From Branchiostoma floridae (Eukaryota > Chordata > Leptocardii > Amphioxiformes > Branchiostomatidae): 64,000 nt of DNA. A program made the translations under genes and the position numbers. The stretch spans positions 22,299,754 through 22,363,753 of the forward strand of contig NC_049985.1 in NCBI RefSeq assembly GCF_000003815.2, given 5' to 3'. Position 1 is the stretch's first letter. The number at the start of each line of letters is the position of its first letter. This document shows, piece by piece, positions 42,851 through 53,700 of the stretch. The notes under the pieces were generated by a model. It did not search any database. It was not told the origin of the DNA and saw nothing but the letters and a program-made list of their open reading frames with translations.

Positions 42851-44536
42851 ATGGTGACTTCTCGTCATGTTATCTTGTTTACTATTTGTCTGTGTCTCCA
42901 AGGCTTCACGACAAGTGGACTCAATGTCGGCTTGAACGTTTCTGTCCCTGAGAACGCCGCAGTCGGAAGGAATGTTGTCAGTCTGTCGGCCAGACTGGGA
43001 AAACAGCGGGAAGGTGACGGTAGGTGTAGACTTGTATCCGGTGATCCGTATGGACGATTTACTATCAATACAAACTGCACTGTTCTGATAGCTAACTCCT
43101 TGGATAGATCGGTCACGTCGGAGTACACTCTGAGAGTCGGTGTCAGTAGTTGGTCCACAGAAAAGACTCCTAACATTGTCAGTGTCCGGATACATGTAGA
43201 GGATGTCGAGGGCTATCCTCCTGTGTACAACGAAAGCTGTGCGATACCTACCAAGGAACCACGCCATGCCGGAAATCCGTTGTCTTTAGGCCTTCTTCTT
43301 GACATAGAAGGTACGACCAGCGATGGAGATTACTTCAGCATATTTGATGGTGCAAATTCTGTCGACTTATGGATGCACAATATGAAAGAGGAAGCAATAG
43401 AAACAACCGGGGAAGGAGACTGTAACTTTCAGCTTGTGTGGGCTGTGCTAGTCGAGAAACGTCGCCGAATTTTCCGGGCGCTGTGGGACGCCGGATTGCG
43501 TAACTGGTCTTGTTCAGATGACTCAGACCAGGGTTCGAACCAACTTTCTTACTCGCTTTTCATGACACCACAAGGAGTAGATATACCAACTCAACATGAA
43601 TGGATAGTGAACAACGTGAGTAATATTTATCAGTTTACCGGCACCTGGGTATCGCAAGAAGGTAGTCGTCTGGCCTGTAAGTTGCCAAGTTTTAGACCAG
43701 GCGTCAACATGGTATTCCGAGGAGAAAGATCGTTTCAGATCGACAGTATACAGAAGTTCGACATGATTCTATATCCGGTCGGTTGTGAAGCTGGAAAATA
43801 CGGCATCACCTGTCAAAAGACGTGCATCTGTAAGAACGGTGCCCTCTGTCATGTCTTCAACGGAGCCTGCAAATGTACCCAGGGGTGGCAGGGCGTGGCA
43901 TGCGACATCCCCAAACCCTCAGTTGGTATTGAGACGGCGCCTAGCGACCCTCAACATATTACAATCTTTGGGAATGTGACGCTTCGCTGCAGAGCCCATC
44001 ATGTTGTAGTCAGGACTCTGCACTGGCATTTCCCGAATGGCTCAAAGATGGCAACGAGTGGTGTCAATGAGTCAGTAGTTATATTTACCAAGCTTCAAAC
44101 AAATGAGGAAGGAATTTATACCTGTACAGCTATAACATCTACAGGAGAAGTGATGGCAACCACGTTCCTTCTAAACGCAAGTTGTCCCGAGGACAGGAAA
44201 GGGTGGCGGTGTACAGAAGTCTGTGGCTGTGAGCGGGTCCGCTGCGACAGGTGGGCCGGCTGCATCTGTGGCGAGGGGTGGACAGGATCCAGGTGTCACA
44301 CAAGATGTCCAGAAGGCACGTACGGGAGAGGCTGCACACGACAGTGCACCTGTCAGTACGGAGTCTGTAGACCTAGCGATGGGAGCTGTAACTGCAGGGC
44401 CGGCTGGTACGGATCGGACTGCAGCCGTCCGTGCGTGAACGGCAGGTACGGACGGAGATGTCAGTACACCTGTGCGTGTCGTCATAACGCCAGCTGTAGT
44501 CACGTGGACGGCAGCTGCCAATGTGTAGGAGCCTGA
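42851..44536 (+). CDS. Receptor tyrosine kinase ectodomain, ending at an in-frame TGA
   Basis: Starts at a strong Kozak ATG (GCCATGG) with a signal peptide (MVTSRHVILFTICLCLQG). Then a cadherin-like repeat (about 27-135: VSVPENAAVGRNV, LDRSVTSEYTLRV, VEDVEGYPP), an unassigned segment with N-glycosylation sites, an EGF-like domain (about 312-352), an Ig domain (about 361-443, NVTLRC, GIYTCTA) and a run of EGF-like modules (444 on). Codon 562 is TGA (44534-44536), exactly where the last EGF module needs Trp (CVGA-stop-TGRYC). The same frame continues into the transmembrane and kinase half. The whole 2.9-kb unit has no introns, which suggests a retrocopy. It may be a pseudogene, a nonsense allele, or a secreted ectodomain with readthrough. 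Confidence 0.85.
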   Translation: MVTSRHVILFTICLCLQGFTTSGLNVGLNVSVPENAAVGRNVVSLSARLGKQREGDGRCRLVSGDPYGRFTINTNCTVLIANSLDRSVTSEYTLRVGVSSWSTEKTPNIVSVRIHVEDVEGYPPVYNESCAIPTKEPRHAGNPLSLGLLLDIEGTTSDGDYFSIFDGANSVDLWMHNMKEEAIETTGEGDCNFQLVWAVLVEKRRRIFRALWDAGLRNWSCSDDSDQGSNQLSYSLFMTPQGVDIPTQHEWIVNNVSNIYQFTGTWVSQEGSRLACKLPSFRPGVNMVFRGERSFQIDSIQKFDMILYPVGCEAGKYGITCQKTCICKNGALCHVFNGACKCTQGWQGVACDIPKPSVGIETAPSDPQHITIFGNVTLRCRAHHVVVRTLHWHFPNGSKMATSGVNESVVIFTKLQTNEEGIYTCTAITSTGEVMATTFLLNASCPEDRKGWRCTEVCGCERVRCDRWAGCICGEGWTGSRCHTRCPEGTYGRGCTRQCTCQYGVCRPSDGSCNCRAGWYGSDCSRPCVNGRYGRRCQYTCACRHNASCSHVDGSCQCVGA

Positions 44537-44557
44537 ACGGGCAGGTATTGTGACGTC

Positions 44558-45712
44558 ATGAAGGGTGATGATGGCGAACCGCTTGTAGAAACGCTGGTAC
44601 CAATCGTGTTCTTCCTGCTACTTTGTCCTGTTGTGTTGTTGGTGTTGTACAAGAAAGGATGGCTCTGTTGCGTCACACCAGACAACATTGAGGAGACTCA
44701 GGCTTTGCTGGAGTTGCAGCGCGTGGAGGCGGATCTGACACAGGGTCTACAGCCTGGCTGGCTGGGACGATGGGAGAAGAAAGCCAAAAACCTTCAGCTG
44801 GGGAATCTCATAGGTGCGGGCATGTTTGGAGAAGTCCGAAATGCTGAACTACGAAGGACGAGAGGAACAATTCCCGTCGCCGCCAAGACGGTCCGCGTTG
44901 AGGACGCGCAGTCTTACCGAGACTTTTACCGAGAAGCCGCCATACTCATAGCCGTGCACGAAGAGAAGGACCACGACGTCCGACGGTCCAACATTGTCCA
45001 ACTCTTCGGGGTCATCACGAAGGCCGACCAGAAGTACATCATTCTAGAGTACGCCCCTGGAGGAGATCGCCTGTGTTTTCTGAGACAGCAGAGAAAACAT
45101 GCCACAGCGCACACACAAGTCGCTCTTCTTCCTTACGCAATGCACATAGCCCGAGCTCTGCATGAGCTGCAAAAGCTGCGTATCGCCCATCGTGACGTGG
45201 CTGCTCGGAACGTCCTGGTCACTCTTGACAACGTCGCCAAGCTGGCCGACTTCGGACTGGCGCGGGACGTCTACGCCACGACTCAGTACGCGTCCACTCC
45301 CAGGCAAGGCGATGGTGTTCTGTTGCCCGTCAAGTGGATGGCGTTGGAGTCGCTAGAGCTCGGTGAGTACACCTGTCAGAGTGACATGTGGTCGTTCGGC
45401 GTGCTGCTGTGGGAGATCGCCTCGCTGGGGGACGAACCGCGTTACGATGACCGGGCACGGCTGACTGCAGCTGGGTCGGTCCTGATCGGGATCCTGAGGC
45501 GGGGGATCCGGCTGAAGAAGCCGGCTCGGTGCGATGACGGCCTGTACGCGGTGATGAGGTCGTGTTGGCGGGATGATCCTGAGGTACGACCGACTCCGGA
45601 AAGCCTGGAGGCTGGAACATCTTCGTCAAATCCTCGACCCAAATTTTATCATGGAAATGGAGACTGTTGTCTGATCTTCCAACCTTGGCAAGTAAAGTAT
45701 TTAGAGGCCTAG
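44558..45712 (+). CDS. Transmembrane and tyrosine kinase half, in frame after the TGA
   Basis: First ATG after the TGA, in the same frame. Transmembrane helix LVPIVFFLLLCPVVLLVLY, basic stop-transfer KK, then a full tyrosine kinase: GAGMFGEV loop (about 87-94), VAAKT lysine (about 110), HRDVAARN (about 211), DFGLARD (about 231), PVKWMALESL and SDMWSFGVLLWEI, CWRDDPEVRP. All catalytic residues are present. After PESLE (45608-45610) a +1 shift puts the expected tail (LEHLRQILDPNFIMEMETVV, stop at 45672-45674) out of frame; as written the frame runs on to 45712 with unrelated residues. It would need TGA readthrough or repair, or an internal start, to be expressed; a start at 44558 would give a membrane protein without ectodomain. 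Confidence 0.82.
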   Translation: MKGDDGEPLVETLVPIVFFLLLCPVVLLVLYKKGWLCCVTPDNIEETQALLELQRVEADLTQGLQPGWLGRWEKKAKNLQLGNLIGAGMFGEVRNAELRRTRGTIPVAAKTVRVEDAQSYRDFYREAAILIAVHEEKDHDVRRSNIVQLFGVITKADQKYIILEYAPGGDRLCFLRQQRKHATAHTQVALLPYAMHIARALHELQKLRIAHRDVAARNVLVTLDNVAKLADFGLARDVYATTQYASTPRQGDGVLLPVKWMALESLELGEYTCQSDMWSFGVLLWEIASLGDEPRYDDRARLTAAGSVLIGILRRGIRLKKPARCDDGLYAVMRSCWRDDPEVRPTPESLEAGTSSSNPRPKFYHGNGDCCLIFQPWQVKYLEA

Positions 45713-45922
45713 GAATCGCATCTTCTTCTTCTTGTCCTTGTCATCCTGTCGGACGATCAGTCCACTGACAGATGGACTCAGCAATGTGCAACCAGACCCG
45801 CTGCACTTCTGCACAGTCAGAATAATACAATATTCCACAATGTTGAGTGGATAGGAACGCTTTTAATCATTACCACTTAATTTTGCTATGTATCGGAGAT
45901 CATGGAAATGGAGACTGTTGTT

Positions 45923-45963
45923 ACCTCCATGAAAAAATGGAGGTATAGTTTTGAGTGTGTCTG

Positions 45964-45994
<31 letters not shown>

Positions 45995-47025
45995 TTGTGT
46001 GTGTGTCTGTGTGTCCGCATATTTGTGGTCATCATAACTTGAGAACCTCTTGATGGACTACGATGATATTTGGTATGTAGGTAGGGGTTGGGAAGACGAA
46101 GGTCAAGGTCAATTTTGGGCCCCCTGGTGTGTGGCCTTGGTACTGCAGCGCAACTTCCGGTTTTGCTATCTCGGTGTTCTGAACATGCTATGGTCAAGAT
46201 TTTTAAGCATTAGATAGCTCTTGTGCTCAGGAAAAAATTACGTAAGTTTGGGCCCCCTAGCGTCTAGTTTGGGAATAGCAGGGGCATTTTTGTCAAAAAC
46301 TTCTGACGAGGATAACTCAAGAAGGGAACAACGGATTTTCATCATTTTTGGTATGTAGGTACCTTAGACAATTTTGTACAAGATTAAATACTAATTATGC
46401 AAAATAGGAGTACATTTGCATAATTAATGAGGATATTATATCATGGCAGTTTTTTCAATGTATCTCTTGTCCTGGATGTGATATGGTCTTGACATTTGGC
46501 TGGTAGATAGCTTGCAGTGTCATGACAAAGTGGGGCAGGTTTCAGCCCCCTAACATTTAATTGCGGAACTGCAGGGGCGTTTTTGTCAAGAAATTCTAAA
46601 GAGGATAACTGCAGAAAGGATTGATGGATTGGCATCATATTAGGCATGCGGGTACCTTAGGCAAATATGTTCATAATGATATACATTTTATGCAAATGAG
46701 GACTTAATTTGCATGACTAATGAGGAAATTGTATAATTCCATTGTTTTCAATAACTGGACTTCAATAAATGTAACACATGCTAACTATGATAGGTGGAAT
46801 ATAAGCAGATACCAAATATGGTAATGAGGAACTTATTTGCATAATTTATGTAAAAATTGCAAAAACGCTTTATGATTAATAATGGGAATTTTATAATGGT
46901 GACATGTGTACGTTAGTCAATGATGAACAATACCATGCATAAATTATGTTAATGTGCTAGTCAATTGCATGAAATTTACGAAAGCTCTAAATTTTCATGG
47001 AGGTATGAGGTCGCCGAACTCTAGT
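45923..47025. mobile_element. Long non-coding repeat element (TTACCTCCATG / CATGGAGGTA ends)
   Basis: Starts TTACCTCCATGAAAAAATGG, then a GT microsatellite, CATAACTTGAGAACCTCTTG and GATATTTGGTATGTAGGTAG; ends CATGGAGGTATGAGGTCGCC. Related fragments with the CTTCGCCAAGAAGGTTATG motif are near 8500 and 16680. No coding. Confidence 0.55.
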
Positions 47026-47289
47026 TTGATCTTGTACTTTTTTGTAGTATGTAGTTTCATTCTTTCTGATCCAGTGGTTGATTATAGTAGGAAGCACAGA
47101 CAATGTCAAAGAACAATAAGTTTCTCTTTATCTAAGCCTCTACGGTGCCTCTATATACATGTGCACAAAACAGTATACAGATGATGAACTTTGAATGTTG
47201 TAAGGACGCCAGTCTAGAGAGAGAGAGAAGACCAATAATGATGAAAGAATAGGGTATTGGGGGGTCTTATGGAACATGAGGCTACGGCC

Positions 47290-47420
47290 AATTAGTCCTT
47301 TGGTCTATTTTGATGGGACGTTAAGTGGAAGTCCCATGTTTGAGGAGAGTCACACCTTGTACACGTTAAAGAACCCACCACACTTATCGAAAAGAGTATG
47401 GGACCTTCCCGGAGTGAGTG
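47290..47420 (+). mobile_element. SINE body fragment
   Basis: GGGACGTTAAGTGGAAGTCCC and CACGTTAAAGAACCCACCAC match the 3' body of the tRNA-derived SINEs. Confidence 0.55.
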
Positions 47421-50400
47421 GATAGAATAAATCTGTCTGGATATGCAGCTTGTACTATCCAGTACAAACCTGGTGTGTTATGCCTTTTAAGGCGGTTAAC
47501 CAGGTATACAAAAACAAAGCACCCTAACCACCTTGCACATGTCCCCCATTCGATGCTGAAAGCAATGCACTATTCGAGTGTCCGAAATCAAATTTTTCAT
47601 CGTTAAAAAAAAACTCCACAAAATATACACTTCCTACGAATCAATCTATCATAGAAAATGTGTGTAATTTCATTTTCAATTGTTTTCAAAGAAGTCAAAC
47701 CCCGCAATAGTTATGTAGGTTTAGAATCGTATTCGATATTCTGTATGTACATCCAATCACTTAATCTTTGTATGCTAGAATTTAGATCATTTACCTGTTT
47801 TCAATTACTTCACGTATTTGATGATTTTGTTCACTTGCAATTAGCCCCATGGGAATCAATTTGCAATAAAACATTATTCATAACACGACAAAATACTTTT
47901 GGCGTTGCTCCCTTGACTTTAATCGCAAAATCAAAGAGTCGTTGTATTCTATAATCTGAATAACAAAGGTAGCAGCTAGCACAGAGAATGTAGCAAACTT
48001 ACAACTTGATGGTATAATCATCTATACAACAGAAATGTATAACTCACAAATATCATTCTGGCAATAAACCTTCTTTACCACCCCCCCCCCCCCCTGGAAA
48101 TGCAAACGAACATTTCCAACTTGATGTCACTAAAAACAATGGCAGCAACACAATAAATAAGTCGCATTTGAAACACGTCATTGTTCTAGTTCATTAGACG
48201 GGCTATGAGAATTATTTACATGTACAGCAGAAATGTAAGCGAATATATGATATGAGTTTGTATTATTAAAGCGTGGCTACATATACATTTATATATATAT
48301 TTCTCACCACTCTTATTCCAATACACCCCAACACATGCACTATCCCAAGCATCAAGTTATAAACAGGTAACCTACCTGCTTTTGCTGTTACTACATGTAT
48401 GCCTCAGGTCTTCATGGATATATGTACAAGGTAGCAGAAAAAAATACAGCTAGCAGGTTATTAAAAAGATGGTAGCAAGAACAGGTTTCAACATTATTCC
48501 AGGCACTACAGATGTCTACTTTAACCATGTAGAGTTTCCTATCAATTAGAATGTTGAGTGTGAACAAGATTTGGGGACGTTAAGAGTTTGATCCACCCTG
48601 GAACATATCTCCTAAATTTTCTTAATGCCATGTTGATTTGATTATATGGATGACATCCATGCGGGAATAAACTTTCTTTTGTTTAAAAAAAAAAAAAAGA
48701 AAGAATGGTTTTCGACCGTACTGTTAATCATATAAAGCAGCAACAAAATGAGCAAATATAAGATAGCGAGAAAATATTGGAAAATGGGTTAAGTTTGGAT
48801 AATGTACAATCCCTTCCCCAGTCACTAGGGCCTACCAATCAACAGTCCCCTTTTATATCCAATATGAAGTGCTCAGTAACAAACACACATGAATCAAGTA
48901 GAACGTAGTCTTCTATTGGATAAGAGTACATAGCAAAGACTGTGGTAATGAATGAAAGCAAAAACAATGGTTTCCTTGTTAGTAACTGGCAATGAAACAT
49001 TTTTGTAGTTGTAATACCTGTATATTTGATGCATAAACCTGTTTTTAACTTTTTGTTTTGAAGCGTTTACAAAGGATTTTACCTTTCCGTTCCGGGCATA
49101 AAAACCCCACCCCCAAAATAACAATTAGTCCTAGTACTGTAACAGTATAGTATGGGGAGACATCTCCATAATAACATTATCAACAAGAAAAAAAAAAAAA
49201 GCTTGTCTACATTATAAGGCCATAAAATAAAATGAGATCATAGAACGTTCAACAAAAACGCACAAAAGCACACTTGCAAGCAGTGTTGCAAAAATTCTGA
49301 CTTCTTTTTCTAGTTCCTTACCAACATTTTTTTACAACCTACAATGCCTTCTAATTTCTAGTCTGTCTTGCACTAACATTGCATACAGCTATTGTCCCTC
49401 CCAATATCCCTTGCTACAAAAACAAGATCTACCGTACCTAGAACACAGCACTTTCTTTACATGTACACCTTTCTTACTTTCAGCATTCTGATTTTGCTTT
49501 CCTATTTTTGAAACAAAACAAATTCCCCCAATGTTATCTACCCATATGCCTATATTCACCCCCTCTGGAGGCATATACATACACACATGAACTCACTAAT
49601 ACCTTTCCACATAGAAACGACTAGCTACATACTTACACATGGTGTGACAAGTGTGTTCTACATTGTACAATAACACCTGTACAGGTATTGTATGTCCCAA
49701 GTATCCGGGACAGTTTTATTTGCATCAGGAATTTGTGATGTCATCTTCTTCTCACATTACCTATTTTGAAGATTTTCTATCCAGATGTTTTTTTTTCACT
49801 GGAAAAGCAAGAAGTTTAGTCTACCTTAACATAGTAAAAGTTTTATCTAGCTTTATTTAACAAAGGCCACTTTTAAAGTACTAACTCTAGTACATTTTGT
49901 GGGCTATGTTGTTTATAATAGACGGATCATACCCGGACCACCTTCGAAAGACGGTAGGAATGCAAAATGAAAACATAAAGTTCCAACAGACGTGCAGCCG
50001 TTCTCATTGGTCGAAATCACTAATGACCATGCTGTCATTGGTTGAACTGCTAATTGTGATGGACAGTCAGGATTGGCCAATCATGAATCGTCTAAGTGAT
50101 GTTCAAAGATGGTTAAAAAAAAGCAACTTATTTCGAAAGTATGCACACAAGAAAAATGTGACATCAGATTCAGAGCCTACCAATCTTCCCTCAACCGAGA
50201 CGGGGGCCGAGACCGACTGCCAAGCACCTTTGACCCTTTGCTGACGTCACACTTCCAGTCAACTTGATAAGGATCAGAGGACTGATCGAAAGCTTGTTGG
50301 TAAGCGCTTTATTTTGTGTACGAATATAGGGTCTTAAAATTGTATCATAATACTTTTAGTAGTACTAAATGGTAGCATGAGAAGAAGATAGCTCCAGTGA

Positions 50401-50563
50401 CATTCTATTTACGACGGTGTTTTAAAGATCTAATGGTTCTTATTCGAAGGGCACTCTTCCACCAGCCACGAGCCCATGAGAAGAAAGGTGCATCACTTGA
50501 CATGCTATTTCTATTTTTATACAGAACTATCATTACAGGGGCCAGCTCGCTCTTGTTCCCGGG
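47421..50563. other. Intergenic stretch between the kinase and arfaptin
   Basis: AT-rich; contains a copy of the TTGATTATATGGATGACATC repeat near 48640, C- and A-tracts, and scattered short open frames with no recognisable domain. Part of 50000-50560 may be arfaptin 3' UTR. No gene supported. Confidence 0.6.
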
Positions 50564-50716
50564 CTACTCTTCCAACCAGGACGGGTTCTCCTCCCCGGGA
50601 GACTTGAGTTTGATGTTGAACTGCTTCAGTGTCGCTTCCAGGGCCGTCTGGTTTCCTGCGAAGTAGGCGGAGATCGCGTTGTGGAAGAGGAGCAGCTGCT
50701 TGTGCATGACCTTCAC
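50564..50716 (-). CDS. ARFIP2: Arfaptin last exon and stop
   Basis: 153 nt, phase 0. [40 protein letters not shown], stop TAG at 50564-50566. Confidence 0.92.
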   Translation of the reverse strand: MKVMHKQLLLFHNAISAYFAGNQTALEATLKQFNIKLKSPGEENPSWLEE

Positions 50717-53700
50717 CTGGGGTCATATGCAAATGAAGGGGAGAGAATTAGAAAAAAATAGCTCGAAATTCGTGTCTTGGCATCACCAGGAGATACTGTA
50801 AAGGTTGAAATGTTTGCGATGATTTTGTGTTCAAAGTTTTAGTGATGATCTCTTCACTGCAAACTTAAACCACAGTGAACATTTTTGTTGTCTTCTTCCT
50901 GCCCACCCCATTGTTTCGCCAACTTAAAACCAAAAAAAGCACTCCATTTTCTCCCAACCTCAACATAAAACCCCTGCGAACATTTCCTTTTTACAGTATA
51001 AGGTGATAGTACGAAAACCTAATACTCTTAACTCTAACCTCCAAGATCTTCATCCAGACTAAGAAGCAAATCTGTATTTTTTTGTGGCACACAAATCCTA
51101 CATTTTGTCTCATGTGTGTTGCAGGGTGCCAATATCAAAATCCATACATGTATGCATAGCATTGGTGATGTTTGTATATTTTCTGCAACAATCTGAACAG
51201 CAACAGCAGCAAACAAAATCTTTCATGCGAGCAGAGCGCAGAAAACAAAAGTTCCATCACGAACACAATCACAATGCCATGCTGACGCTAGGAAAGGAAA
51301 AAAACAACAACAAGGTGACAATGGCTTGAAGTTACGTGGCTGTCAAGGCAACATGTCGGTGACCTACCATAGAAAAACAGAACAAAAACAAAAACTTCAC
51401 TTCCACAAACATTGACTTTTCCAACTACAAACAGTTTAGGATGGTTTCTTACATGTGCATGGTAGAGCCGAGGAAAAAAATGTTGTGTTTCCAAAACTTT
51501 CCATTATCAATATAAAAAACGGAGGGCCTTTTTATGGGTTCACCACTGAAAAGGGATTTTAATTTTTGATCTGACATTCCAGTGATGAGAACATTGGCAC
51601 GTTTTGTTGACCAATTGCTGACGACACGTATCTGCACGATTATGTGTTGATAAGATCACGTGTCCGTAACTCTTGCGAGTTTACGTTCTGTAGTGATTGG
51701 TCATCAGTATATTATTATGTCATCAGTATCTTAAGCCACCGGTAAATCTGAATGGAGATTACTTGTACAATATACATCTGTTGTCTCATAAATCATAACA
51801 TGATTTTGAAAATACACATCCTATTGCATTTCAGTTTGACATTTATAATTTTGTAAGTAGGAAAGTATTAGTATTTGTAAGGTCATCATTCGTAGCTTCG
51901 GGAAAATGACAGCTCAGAGACCGGTTTTAACTTTATTCGTCTTTCTCAAGAATGACAGAGATCGGACCACTCCTCCTTTTAAAACTTTCTGTCCAAAGTA
52001 TTTGTAAGGTCACTTTGGCCAAAATCTAAATATAAAGGGATTAAAAGAATGCCAACCTACCAGGCTTTTAGCTAGGATTTTATAAAAGGGAGTCCAAACT
52101 TATTGGTGAGTCGCGGTAAGTGACTATTGTAGGGGGGTCTGGGGGCATCCACCTTCCACGGTGCAGAGTTTTTCATGATTTTAAGTTAAAACAGTGCATT
52201 CTAAGGTATCCCAAGAGGCAAAAATACTGTTACAGACGTCCAGGGGCATCAAATTTCTTGTTATTCTAAGAAAAGAGCGTCCAGATGACGCTTTGACACA
52301 TGCCTGGCTAAAAGCCTGCAACCTACTGATTCTAATGTTTCCAGGAGTGTTATCAGAAACACACAATTAATTTTCCTTGGCCTAACAGCCCAAAAAAAAG
52401 CCCTCTCAGAGAGGTCACATTTAGACAACGACTTCACCTGTGGCTGTCTTTACAGACAGCCGCGTTACCTTATTATCTTCCAACAGTGAAAGCTTGACAG
52501 CCACGTCACCGCTAAGCTTAGAAAACTTGTCCTGGTGAGGCTACGTGTACGGCAAAACCAGACGTCGTACGTCAGTGTGTGAAATACAACAACGGGTTAC
52601 AATGTTTGTTTTTGGTAGATAAGACCCTGTTCCAGGGCTCTAGCCAGCGTCCGTTTTTCCGTCAATTGACGGAAATTTGCTGCGTGTGACGGAAAAATTT
52701 TAAAACCAATCCGTCAACCTTGATGGACAAAAATCCTTGGTGGAAGCTACAGGCGGCTTGGGGACGCTGTCCACGGCCGTAAAAGCCACACACTGTTTGT
52801 TTTGCTATTGTTATTATTGTTGACGAAGTGTGTCGGCGCCCTTTAGCATACGATAATCTCATTAAAAACCCGTTTTTCAAGGTCTCAGTTCAGTCTTTCT
52901 AACTCATGGAAGATTGTTTTCGCGATTTTCGCGACAATGGGAATTGGCTGACGGAAAAAAAATTCGAGCTGGCTAGAGCCCTGCCCTGTTCATACCAGGA
53001 TTCAAGAATTCACCTAGGTACGGGATCCAACTTGATTCACGAATACTGATATTTATGTTATACCTGGGCAGGGATGACGTTCGATACAGGTGGTACGAAT
53101 GTTGAACCTGTCATAGGATTGGAAGCTGTATTGTTTTTGTAAAATTTTAAAATTATAATACTCAATAATGCAAATGCACTTCGTGTGCACTCCTGACAGA
53201 AATTCAAATACAGGATTTGGAAAAAAAAAATTTGATATGTGTTTTTTTCCCCAGTGGATATGACATAAAAAGAATACAATAGTGTATTCTGCGTCACCTT
53301 TGGTACCAGCCGCACAGCTGACTGGATTATCGTTTGGCAGATCAAATTGGGATTGACCTCGGGAAGCGGATTTGGCAGATTGAATCTAGATCAATTATGT
53401 GCCTGGGCGATTCCAGATTTGCAAATCCTGTTATAAATGGGGTCTGTTATTCCTGTTGACAAGATGCTCAATGGAAAATGTTTTTTTAGGCCAAAGTATC
53501 AAAAAGTAGTTGAGCAACCAAGTATATCACACACTGACAATGGAACCTGCATGGATGTAAATGTGTGTAAATACATGAGATATACTGTAGGTGTACATGT
53601 AGTAGTAAACAGTAGGTGTAGTAGTAAACAGAAAATGTAATATAATATAAGGATAATGTTAAATCATCAAGTACTGTAAATGCATTTAAGTTCGCAGGGA

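Noticed and set aside
42842-43267. 141-codon minus-strand frame over the kinase ectodomain
   Set aside because: Shadow of the plus-strand gene; no start context or domain.
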